NCBI RefSeq assembly: GCF_027571385.1
Contig: NZ_CP085636.1
Span: forward strand, 5,671,001-5,735,000
Length of the DNA: 64,000 nucleotides
Direction: 5' to 3'
Source of the DNA: Shewanella sp. MTB7
GTDB taxonomy: Bacteria; Pseudomonadota; Gammaproteobacteria; Enterobacterales; Shewanellaceae
A program made the position numbers and the translations under genes. Positions within the stretch are counted from its first letter, which is position 1. Each line of letters starts with the position of its first letter. Below, piece by piece: positions 57,615-64,000 of this stretch. The notes under the pieces were generated by a model. That model was not told where the DNA came from. It saw only the letters and a program-made list of their open reading frames with translations, and ran no database searches.

Positions 57615-57668
57615 AGTTTATCGGGAAAGAAACACACGTACGGACTTTAAAAACGGTATATTAATTCA

Positions 57669-58247
57669 ATGAGCAATCGCGACTACGCCAATAGAAAACC
57701 AACTAAAGGCAAGGCAAAATCGACACGTAGAAAGAGCCAAGCGCCCGCTCCAAGACGCTTTCCCTTGCTCTTATTATTTGTCACTATCAGCCTTGTTGGT
57801 GGATTTAGCTACTTCTTATGGAATATCAACAACAGTAGTGCGGGCAATACAGAGCTGGTCGTTGTAGATAAACCTAACAAGGCTGTAGTAAAAAAGGATC
57901 CAAACGCACTTCCTCCTATGCCTAAGGAAGAATGGACCTACCAACAAGAGTTAGAAAACAAAAAAGTTGAAGTCGATATTCCTGATCCTGAAAATGCAAA
58001 ACCATCACGTCCTTATCAGATGCAATGTGGCTCTTTTAGAACCCTCTCTCAAGCCGAAGAGATGAAAGCCGTTATCGCTTTCCAAGGTCTATCCGCCAAT
58101 ATCAGAAAAGTGAAAGGCACGACAGGCGATTGGCATAAGGTAAGCCTTGGTCCGTACGATAACAAACGCCAGGTTGAAAGAGAACGACACGTGTTGCAAA
58201 AAGCAGGCATTAATGGCTGCATCATCCTATTTTGGCAAGGGCTTTAG
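57669..58247 (+). CDS. ftsN: FtsN-like cell division protein with SPOR domain
   Basis: A 192-residue bitopic protein: a basic cytoplasmic tail (RKPTKGKAKSTRRKSQAPAP), one membrane helix (PLLLLFVTISLVGGFSYFLW, about 35-54), a short linker, and a C-terminal SPOR domain (about 115-192) with YQMQCGSFRTLSQAEEMKAV. SPOR binds denuded septal peptidoglycan. The protein is shorter than E. coli FtsN. The position between argS and hslV is that of ftsN in gammaproteobacteria. Confidence 0.9.
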   Translation: MSNRDYANRKPTKGKAKSTRRKSQAPAPRRFPLLLLFVTISLVGGFSYFLWNINNSSAGNTELVVVDKPNKAVVKKDPNALPPMPKEEWTYQQELENKKVEVDIPDPENAKPSRPYQMQCGSFRTLSQAEEMKAVIAFQGLSANIRKVKGTTGDWHKVSLGPYDNKRQVERERHVLQKAGINGCIILFWQGL

Positions 58248-58334
58248 CGCTGAACTGAGCGCTCAAAATCAACCTAAAGATGCCCTAGATAACGCGATTT
58301 AATCACTTCGAGGGCCTTCTTTTCATTACTTATC

Positions 58335-58363
58335 CTTGATATTTTACTCCTCCCCCCCCATAT
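58335..58363 (+). promoter_or_regulatory. Sigma-32 heat-shock promoter for hslVU
   Basis: CTTGATA at 58335-58341 and CCCCATAT at 58356-58363, separated by 14 bp, match the sigma-32 consensus (CTTGAAA, N11-16, CCCCATNT) at all but one -35 position. An unbroken run of C precedes the -10. It lies about 57 bp upstream of hslV, which is heat-shock controlled in E. coli. Confidence 0.85.
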
Positions 58364-58377
58364 CTCTGGTATCACCC

Positions 58378-58400
58378 ACTGACGAGCTTTATTCGTCAGT
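58378..58400 (+). promoter_or_regulatory. 5' leader hairpin of hslVU mRNA
   Basis: ACTGACGA and TCGTCAGT are perfect 8-bp arms around GCTTTAT. It begins about eight bases after the expected transcription start. In E. coli a leader stem-loop is reported to stabilise hslVU mRNA; this looks like the equivalent. Confidence 0.65.
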
Positions 58401-58419
58401 TTGAGAAGAGGATTCATTC

Positions 58420-58944
58420 GTGACCACAATAGTATCAGTTCGCCGTAACAACCAGGTCGTTATCGCTGGTGATGGCCAAGTATCCCTTGGTAATACAGTG
58501 ATGAAAGGTAATGCAAAGAAAGTCCGTCGCCTTTACCATAATAAGGTATTGGCAGGTTTTGCAGGCAGCACCGCCGATGCTTTCACACTCTTCGAACGTT
58601 TCGAAGCAAAGCTAGAGATGCATCAAGGTCACCTGATGAGAGCAGCCGTCGAATTGGCAAAGGATTGGCGCAGCGATAAAATGCTGCGAAAATTAGAAGC
58701 CTTACTCGCCGTAGCTGATGATACCTGTTCATTGATCATTACTGGTAACGGCGATGTCGTTCAACCAGAAAACGATCTCATTGCTATCGGTTCTGGTGGC
58801 AACTATGCCCAGTCTGCCGCAACAGCTCTGCTTGAAAATACTGAATTGAGTGCTTTAGAGATAGCGGAAAAATCGCTAACCATTGCTGGTGATATCTGCG
58901 TGTTCACCAACCAGTTCAAAACCATCGAAGAATTAAATTATTAA
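58420..58944 (+). CDS. hslV: HslV (ClpQ), protease subunit of HslUV
   Basis: A 174-residue proteasome-like peptidase. It starts at GTG 58420 after AGAGGA; removal of Met exposes Thr2, the nucleophile of TTIVSVRR. The core [20 protein letters not shown] and [12 protein letters not shown] blocks are intact. It forms a dodecamer opened by HslU. A 56-bp gap precedes hslU; the two make an operon under the sigma-32 promoter. Confidence 0.98.
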   Translation: MTTIVSVRRNNQVVIAGDGQVSLGNTVMKGNAKKVRRLYHNKVLAGFAGSTADAFTLFERFEAKLEMHQGHLMRAAVELAKDWRSDKMLRKLEALLAVADDTCSLIITGNGDVVQPENDLIAIGSGGNYAQSAATALLENTELSALEIAEKSLTIAGDICVFTNQFKTIEELNY

Positions 58945-59000
58945 GTTTAAGCCTAGATTAAGCTTAAGCTCAAACTGATGCTAATGCATGAGGAAAGAAT

Positions 59001-60326
59001 ATGTCTGAAATGACTCCCCGTGAGATTGTCCATGAGTTAGACACTCACATCATAGGCCAGCATAATGCGAAACGTTCAGTGGCAATTGCCCTGCGAAATA
59101 GATGGCGTCGTATGCAACTTGATGCAGATTTTCGTCAAGAAGTGACGCCAAAAAATATCTTAATGATCGGTCCAACTGGTGTAGGTAAAACTGAGATAGC
59201 TCGACGTCTAGCTAAGTTAGCAAAAGCACCGTTTATTAAAGTCGAAGCGACTAAGTTCACCGAAGTCGGTTACGTAGGTAAAGAAGTTGAGCAGATCATT
59301 CGCGACCTAACCGATTCAGCAGTCAAAATGACTCGTGAAGAGCAGATGAAGAAATGTAAATTCAGAGCTGAAGAAGCTGCTGAAGAACGTATTCTTGATG
59401 CTCTTTTGCCTAAACCAAAAGAGGACTGGGATAACGAAACCAAAGATAACTCAGCGACTCGCCAAGTATTTCGTAAGAAACTACGCGAAGGCCAGTTAGA
59501 CGATAAAGAGATCGAAATAGATATCTCTGCTCCTCAAGTCGGCATAGAGATAATGTCACCTCCAGGCATGGAAGAGATGACTAATCAGCTTCAAAGCATG
59601 TTCCAAAATATGGGGCCAGGTGCAAGTAAACGCCGTAAAATGCCAATCAAAGAAGCTTACAAGCTGATGATTGAAGAAGAAGCCGCAAAGCTAGTTAACC
59701 AAGATGATCTTAAAGAGCAGGCTATCGAGTTGGTTGAACAGCACGGTATCGTCTTCTTAGATGAGATCGATAAAATTTGTAAGCGTGGTGAATCTTCAGG
59801 CCCTGATGTCTCTCGTGAAGGCGTACAGCGCGATCTGCTTCCTCTTGTCGAAGGCTGCACGGTCAATACCAAACACGGCATGGTCAAAACTGATCATATT
59901 CTATTTATCGCTTCTGGTGCATTTCAGATGTCTAAGCCATCTGATCTGATCCCAGAGCTTCAGGGACGACTTCCTATCCGCGTGGAGCTCGATGCCTTAA
60001 CTGCTAATGACTTCAAACGCATCTTAACTGAACCACATGCTTCGCTGACTGAGCAACACATCGCATTAATGGGTACTGAAGGCGTTACAATTGAGTTCAC
60101 CGAAGATGGTATCGAGAGCATAGCTCAAGCAGCATGGCAGGTGAATGAGCGTACCGAAAATATCGGCGCACGTCGTCTACATACTGTAATGGAAAAGTTG
60201 ATCGAGGAGCTCTCTTATGAGGCGTCAGATAAATCTGGAAACAGTTACGTTATCGATGCTAAATACGTTAGCAATCATTTAGATAACTTAGTTCAAGATG
60301 AAGATCTAAGTCGCTTTATTCTTTAA
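59001..60326 (+). CDS. hslU: HslU (ClpY), ATPase subunit of HslUV
   Basis: A 441-residue AAA+ unfoldase. Walker [10 protein letters not shown] (about 57-65), pore motif GYVG (about 90-93), Walker [11 protein letters not shown] (about 250-259), sensor RPIR-like [10 protein letters not shown], and the C-terminal LSRFIL tail that inserts into HslV are all present. Length is that of E. coli HslU. A hairpin follows at 60355. Confidence 0.98.
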   Translation: MSEMTPREIVHELDTHIIGQHNAKRSVAIALRNRWRRMQLDADFRQEVTPKNILMIGPTGVGKTEIARRLAKLAKAPFIKVEATKFTEVGYVGKEVEQIIRDLTDSAVKMTREEQMKKCKFRAEEAAEERILDALLPKPKEDWDNETKDNSATRQVFRKKLREGQLDDKEIEIDISAPQVGIEIMSPPGMEEMTNQLQSMFQNMGPGASKRRKMPIKEAYKLMIEEEAAKLVNQDDLKEQAIELVEQHGIVFLDEIDKICKRGESSGPDVSREGVQRDLLPLVEGCTVNTKHGMVKTDHILFIASGAFQMSKPSDLIPELQGRLPIRVELDALTANDFKRILTEPHASLTEQHIALMGTEGVTIEFTEDGIESIAQAAWQVNERTENIGARRLHTVMEKLIEELSYEASDKSGNSYVIDAKYVSNHLDNLVQDEDLSRFIL

Positions 60327-60354
60327 AGCTGTGGCGATAGCTAAACTAAAACAA

Positions 60355-60391
60355 TGCCGAGTTAAGGAGTGTAAACTGCTAACTCGGCATA
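60355..60391 (+). terminator. Hairpin after hslU, possible terminator
   Basis: ATGCCGAGTTA and TAACTCGGCAT form a perfect 11-bp stem with a 15-base loop 29 bp after the hslU stop. There is no T tract, so it may instead be part of the repeat element that follows. Confidence 0.5.
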
Positions 60392-60600
60392 TATACCCAA
60401 GCTACTTGCAACTGCAAGATTCAGTGGGAATTTAATACACTTTAGGCAAGGCATTACTTGTAGCTAATAGTTGTTTTCCTTAGCAAAATTAATAACGCAG
60501 AATAAAGTGTATTAAACCCCCTTAGAGAAGGTTTTGCGTAAGCCCACTTCGTTGTTGCATTAGTTTAAAAGGAAACCACCATTCCTACGCTAATGCATCT
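60392..60600. repeat. Structured intergenic repeat element
   Basis: Begins TATACCCAAGCTACTTGCAA, a phrase recurrent in marine gammaproteobacterial intergenic DNA as I remember it. It includes TTTAATACACTTTA (60431-60444) with its perfect inverse TAAAGTGTATTAAA (60503-60516), and a nested hairpin at 60556-60597 with TGCATTAG/CTAATGCA outside and AGGAA/TTCCT inside. No coding frame. A MITE or REP-type element is the best reading; no other copy is in this window. Confidence 0.6.
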
Positions 60601-60681
60601 AGAATTGAACTCGTGCAAAGCCTATGAAACGAGCATTCACAGGTATTTTGGGAATCATTATAGCAATTACGGGTAACCAAT

Positions 60682-61077
60682 ATGAGCACCTTTTCTGCTT
60701 CACCTATGGTGACAAACCTTAAACTCAAACAAAAATCACGTCTACTCGAGATCAGCTTCGATACCGGAGAAACCCATCAGCTTAGTTGTGAAATGCTGCG
60801 CGTTTACTCCCCTTCCGCTGAAGTTCATGGCCACGGCAATCCCGTTTTAGTCACTCATAAAAAAAATGTCAACATTAAAGCATTAGACGCTGTAGGTAAC
60901 TATGCGGTGAAAATCACCTTCGATGATGGTCATAATACCGGTCTGTTTTCGTGGAAAGTGCTGCATGATCTCGCAACCAACCAAATCGAATTATGGGAAA
61001 ACTACCTCGCTCGATTGCGTGCAGCTAAAGCCAGTCGCGAGCCTCTCATCGAGATGACGGTTAAATACCATAAATAG
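60682..61077 (+). CDS. DUF971 (gamma-butyrobetaine hydroxylase-like N-terminal domain) protein
   Basis: A 131-residue protein with the DUF971 pattern: LKLKQKSRLLEISFDTGETHQL, then CEMLRVYSPSAEVHGHG and VKITFDDGHNTGLFSWKVLHDLA. The domain is found alone in many proteobacteria and fused to carnitine hydroxylases in eukaryotes; its bacterial role is not well defined. It regularly follows hslVU. The 355-bp gap after hslU suggests its own promoter. Confidence 0.88.
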   Translation: MSTFSASPMVTNLKLKQKSRLLEISFDTGETHQLSCEMLRVYSPSAEVHGHGNPVLVTHKKNVNIKALDAVGNYAVKITFDDGHNTGLFSWKVLHDLATNQIELWENYLARLRAAKASREPLIEMTVKYHK

Positions 61078-61104
61078 TATATAAACGGCGGGTGCAGTCA
61101 GGTG

Positions 61105-61275
61105 TTAATCCTTCTTCTCTAAGGTCAGTTCTAACACCTTGCTATCACCAACAAACCATTTTTGAACATAAATAGTTCCCATAATAGGCGCTTGCCCAGA
61201 CTCAGGGATCTCTTGATAACGCACGCTATTTTTCGTCTCTTTCTCATACTCAAACTTTACAATCTTAGTTAACAT
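61105..61275 (-). CDS. Conserved-looking small protein of unknown function, 56 residues
   Basis: Starts at ATG 61275 (MLTKIVKFEYEKETKNSVRY); an upstream in-frame ATG at 61317 gives a less natural N terminus and an AGAG precedes the internal ATG. The sequence QAPIMGTIYVQKWFVGD is compact and codon use looks genuine, and the frame reads as a small beta-rich domain. No membrane segment. I recognise no named family. Convergent with the DUF971 gene and next to the IS630 remnants. Confidence 0.65.
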   Translation of the reverse strand: MLTKIVKFEYEKETKNSVRYQEIPESGQAPIMGTIYVQKWFVGDSKVLELTLEKKD

Positions 61276-61330
61276 GTTAGCTCTCTTCTTCAAAACATAA
61301 GCGATACTGATCAGCATGACAGTGTCAATA

Positions 61331-61772
61331 ATACCAATCGGTATAATAAAACCCCTAATGTAAAAAATCCACTGTATCCAATCACACTAAAAATGCGATT
61401 TAATAAACCCCACAAATAAGTATTTACTATCATACGCTTAAGCTTGACCACAACAATAATACACGATTTAAAATTCACTGTATTGTTGCCGAGCTATTCT
61501 CTGAAGGACAATCACGTACCAAGATTGCTACAACACTCCAAGTACATCATAAGGCTTCCTCCTTACTCTCCTGAGTTGAATCCCATAGAACAAGTTTGGC
61601 AATGGCTTCGGCAACACACGCTAGTAAATTGCTGCTTTAATGGATATGAAGACATCGTCAAACAATGCACGAGAGCTTAGAATGACTTCATCATGGAACC
61701 TAAACGTGTTATGAAACTCTGCTCAAGAGAGTGGATAGAATTGGGTACCTTCTAGCAAACTTTTACTATCTC
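61331..61772 (+). mobile_element. Internally deleted IS630-family remnant
   Basis: Starts with ATACCAATCGGTATAA. On the plus strand one frame gives ELFSEGQSRTKIATTLQVH, matching the helix-turn-helix start of IS630 transposases, then a shift leads directly to RLPPYSPELNPIEQVWQWLR of the catalytic C terminus. Most of the transposase centre is missing, and the tryptophan codon in CTRA-W-NDF is TAG. The piece ends at about 61760, directly beside the intact IS630 element. It opposes that element in orientation. Confidence 0.75.
61446..61755 (+). pseudogene. IS630 transposase remnant
   Basis: Codes for about 35 N-terminal and 65 C-terminal residues of an IS630 transposase with a large deletion, a frame change near 61545, and an amber codon at about 61678, after which NDFIMEPKRVMKLCSREW continues in frame. 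It is more diverged than the neighbouring element, suggesting a separate, older insertion. Confidence 0.75.
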
Positions 61773-62888
61773 ATACCAATCGGTATAATCATCTGGTCAG
61801 ATTTATCCATGAACGATTGCATAGATTCTTTACAGTATCAATGTCACTAATAAAGCTATTCCAAGCTTGCGTGCATTGCTCGACAATGTCCTCATAATTG
61901 GCAAAACACCTATTGGCTAAATGGCGCTGTCTTATCCATCCCCAAACTTGTTCGATAGGATTAAGCTCTGGTGAATAGGGAGGTAGTTTAATCATGGTTA
62001 GATTATCGAATTCATCATCTAGATCTTTTGTATGCCAACCGGCACCATCCATGATCACGACAGCGTGGCGATCTGGAAGAGTTGCTTCAGAAATTAACTT
62101 TAGGTGTTGCCGCATGAACCTTTTATCTACCCATGGAGTGATCAACGCTTCGGTATTTCCATTCGACGGACATACCGCCCCAAAAACATAAGCGTACTCA
62201 AACTGTTGTTGTCGAACGACTCTTGGACGACTTCCTTTTTTTTGCCCATAAGCGTGTCGTCGTGTTTTGTTGCCCTATACGAGCTTCATCTTGAAACCAA
62301 ACATCAACTTGAGCCAGGGCAATATGACCGGGGATGTTAAGGATCGTTTCCAAGCGGAAGTTTTTTTAAAAGCTTCTTGTGCTTTTTGGGATTGTTTAGG
62401 ATGTTTTGACCTACTCGTTATCCAAGAAAAACCTAGCCGCTTTAATATTCTATAGACACTTGATGGTTCATAATTGATACCAAAGTGCTGAGAAATATAT
62501 TCATTAATATCAGCACCCGATAGTCTGCCGCCTTCTTCAGATAAACTTTGCTGCTCAATGAATGTTGCGAGTTGTTTAGATTGAGTCTTGTTTAAAGATG
62601 GAGGTCGGCCAGGTGATGTTTTGTGCTCAAGGCCCGCTAAACCGTCGGTTAAGAAATCACTTACCCATTTGTTTACACTGGTACGACTCACCTTAAGAAT
62701 ACTCGTGATCTCAATGCGGTTATGCCCTTCACTGAAATGTGCTAATGCCAAAAGACGGATCCGCTTTTGTGCATTTTTCTCTCGTCGTGCCAGAGAGCGA
62801 AAGTCAATGGTATTAAGCATTTCCATATGTAACCTAATCATTAAAATTAACTGTTCAGATTAGATCACATCTTTATACCGATTGGTAT
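61773..62888 (-). mobile_element. IS630-family insertion sequence, 1116 bp
   Basis: Left end ATACCAATCGGTATAATCAT and inverted right end ATACCAATCGGTATAAAGAT are nearly identical over about 25 bp, and TA dinucleotides inside ATACC fit the TA target rule of this family. Size is typical. The transposase inside is split into three frames. Confidence 0.88.
61789..62841 (-). pseudogene. IS630-family DDE transposase with two frameshifts
   Basis: The N-terminal part (62841 down to about 62365) has helix-turn-helix regions (HFSEGHNRIEITSILKVSRT; SVNKWVSDF). At the A7 run (62361-62367) the protein continues in the -1 frame as NFRLETILNIPGH, then VWFQDEARIGQQNTTT. At the A8 run (62236-62243) it returns to the first frame as GSRPRVVRQQQFEY and on to MDGAGWHTK and PPYSPELNPIEQVWGWIRQ, which hold the DDE residues. 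Joined, it is a full protein of about 345 residues. The first shift fits a -1 slippery site; the second needs one base removed, so either decay or homopolymer sequencing error is possible. Confidence 0.85.
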
Positions 62889-63074
62889 CATATCAGCAAG
62901 GAGACCCTGACCACCATGGATGGCGGAAATGCAGTAACGGCCACACTGTGCGTTAGCAGCTTCGGACTGTATGTGAAGCAGACATTGCATGCACGTGCTT
63001 AAGTAGATAAGCCAACTGACTTCAATCACATTCGACATGGGAAATGAGAATTCAGACTTTTAAAGTCCAAACGC
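62889..63074. other. Gene-free segment between IS630 and the rrn terminator
   Basis: No gene seen. It starts ATCAGCAAGGAGACCCTGAC and contains CACCATGGATGGCGG and TGCATGCACGTGC, more GC-rich than its surroundings, and ends with a GACTTT/AAAGTC dyad near 63055-63068. I cannot assign it; it may be a fragment of another repeat. Confidence 0.4.
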
Positions 63075-63099
63075 AAAAAAGCCACCTTAATAAGGTGGC
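63075..63099 (-). terminator. Terminator of the rrn operon
   Basis: GCCACCTT (63081-63088) pairs with AAGGTGGC (63092-63099), followed on the minus strand by six T. It closes the rrn transcript 18 bp after the last 5S gene. Confidence 0.93.
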
Positions 63100-63117
63100 T
63101 TCTCTACTTAAATAGGC

Positions 63118-63235
63118 GTCTGGAAATGACCTACTCTCACATGGGGAGACCCCACACTACCATCGGCGCGATTGCGTTTCACTTCTGAGTTCGGGATGGG
63201 ATCAGGTGGGGCCACAATGCTATGGTTTCCAGACA
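63118..63235 (-). rRNA. rrf: 5S ribosomal RNA, second copy in the operon
   Basis: Read leftward it begins TGTCTGGAAACCATAGCAT and contains the universally conserved CCCGAACTCAGAAGTGAAAC, ending TTTCCAGACG so the ends pair. It is identical to the copy at 63436-63553 except for one base near the 3' end (63119 versus 63437). Confidence 0.95.
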
Positions 63236-63253
63236 AATTCTTTATATAAAAAA

Positions 63254-63329
<76 letters not shown>

Positions 63330-63435
63330 ATCTTTGTTTATATCTATAACCTAGACTTAGGTGATACATTAATATGTAAATCACAGCTAAATTACTTTTA
63401 ACAAGTGAAAACTACTCTTTACGAGTAAAATAGGC

Positions 63436-63553
63436 GCCTGGAAATGACCTACTCTCACATGGGGAGACCCCACACTACCATCGGCGCGATTGCGTTTCAC
63501 TTCTGAGTTCGGGATGGGATCAGGTGGGGCCACAATGCTATGGTTTCCAGACA
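63436..63553 (-). rRNA. rrf: 5S ribosomal RNA, first copy in the operon
   Basis: Same structure as 63118-63235, starting TGTCTGGAAACC and ending TTTCCAGGCG, so its terminal pairing includes one G-U. It lies 177 bp after the 23S 3' end. Confidence 0.95.
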
Positions 63554-63730
63554 AATTTGCTATTACTTTCAGCTTTTAAAAAGCTAAAGGTAAATAATTT
63601 CGAAAGCTGTTATCTCACATTCGCAAGATAATTAAATAATTGGTTCGACTTAAATCAAGTTCGTATTCTTTTGAAGTAACACCTTAGTGCACTCACTCTC
63701 TTAACAAGAGTTAAAACCCATCTGGGTTGT
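63554..63730 (-). other. 23S-5S internal transcribed spacer
   Basis: About 177 bp with no gene. It contains short complementary tracts (CTCTTAAC/GTTAAGAG-type words around 63695-63712, CCCATCTGGG around 63718-63726) that would form part of the RNase III processing stem at the 23S 3' end. Confidence 0.6.

Positions 63731-64000
<270 letters not shown>

Overview
The window looks like chromosomal DNA from a marine gammaproteobacterium, most probably a Shewanella. The evidence is gene order and protein style: tldD-nitrilase-yhdP-rng-maf-mreDCB, directly followed by a complete MSHA type IV pilus locus headed by csrD/mshH, then a short malic enzyme, rpmE, priA, argS, ftsN, hslVU, a DUF971 gene and an rrn operon end. 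Base composition is moderate and intergenic DNA is rich in short palindromic repeats. No species is claimed.

Layout. 1-1300: the start of an arsenic operon (ArsR plus the GAPDH that usually partners the ArsJ exporter) running off the left edge, followed upstream by a 36-bp tandem repeat array and a paired-hairpin repeat. 1362-3506: tldE/pmbA and darP, divergent. 3576-6113: a large Ig-like lipoprotein. 6232-10957: a four-gene export operon (TolC-like, HlyD-like, two ABC-2 permeases) with no ATPase gene. 11253-22341: tldD, nitrilase, yhdP, rng, maf, mreD, mreC, mreB, all leftward. 22580-47818: the MSHA locus on the minus strand, reading mshI, PilN-like, mshJ, K, L, M, N, E, G, F, B, A, a second pilin, an IS4 element, a dead third pilin, mshC, D, O, P, Q, and finally a frameshifted second mshQ. 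48159-50072: csrD. 50323-53207: malic enzyme, rpmE and a FimV-like LysM protein, leftward. 53427-61077: priA, argS, ftsN, hslV, hslU and DUF971, rightward. 61331-62888: an IS630 deletion remnant abutting a full-length but frameshifted IS630 element. 63075-64000: terminator, 5S, tRNA-Thr(GGT), 5S and the 3' end of 23S, on the minus strand.

How it works together. The MSHA genes encode an inner-membrane platform (MshI, PilN-like, MshJ, MshG), assembly ATPase MshE with N-terminal c-di-GMP-binding-type repeats, secretin MshL, accessory MshK/M/N, the major pilin and minor pilins, and the large lectin-like MshQ. The locus has been remodelled by duplication: pilins were triplicated (one copy is now a pseudogene), mshQ was duplicated and the second copy is broken, and an IS4 element with an 11-bp target duplication split the terminator hairpin after the second pilin. 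HslVU is preceded by a near-consensus sigma-32 promoter and a leader hairpin.

I did not find a convincing wholly new system. The best leads are the ATPase-less export operon with a 20-bp palindrome in its upstream region, the remodelled pilin/MshQ region, and the match between a scattered intergenic palindrome and the termini of the IS630 element. All homology statements come from reading motifs, not from searches.
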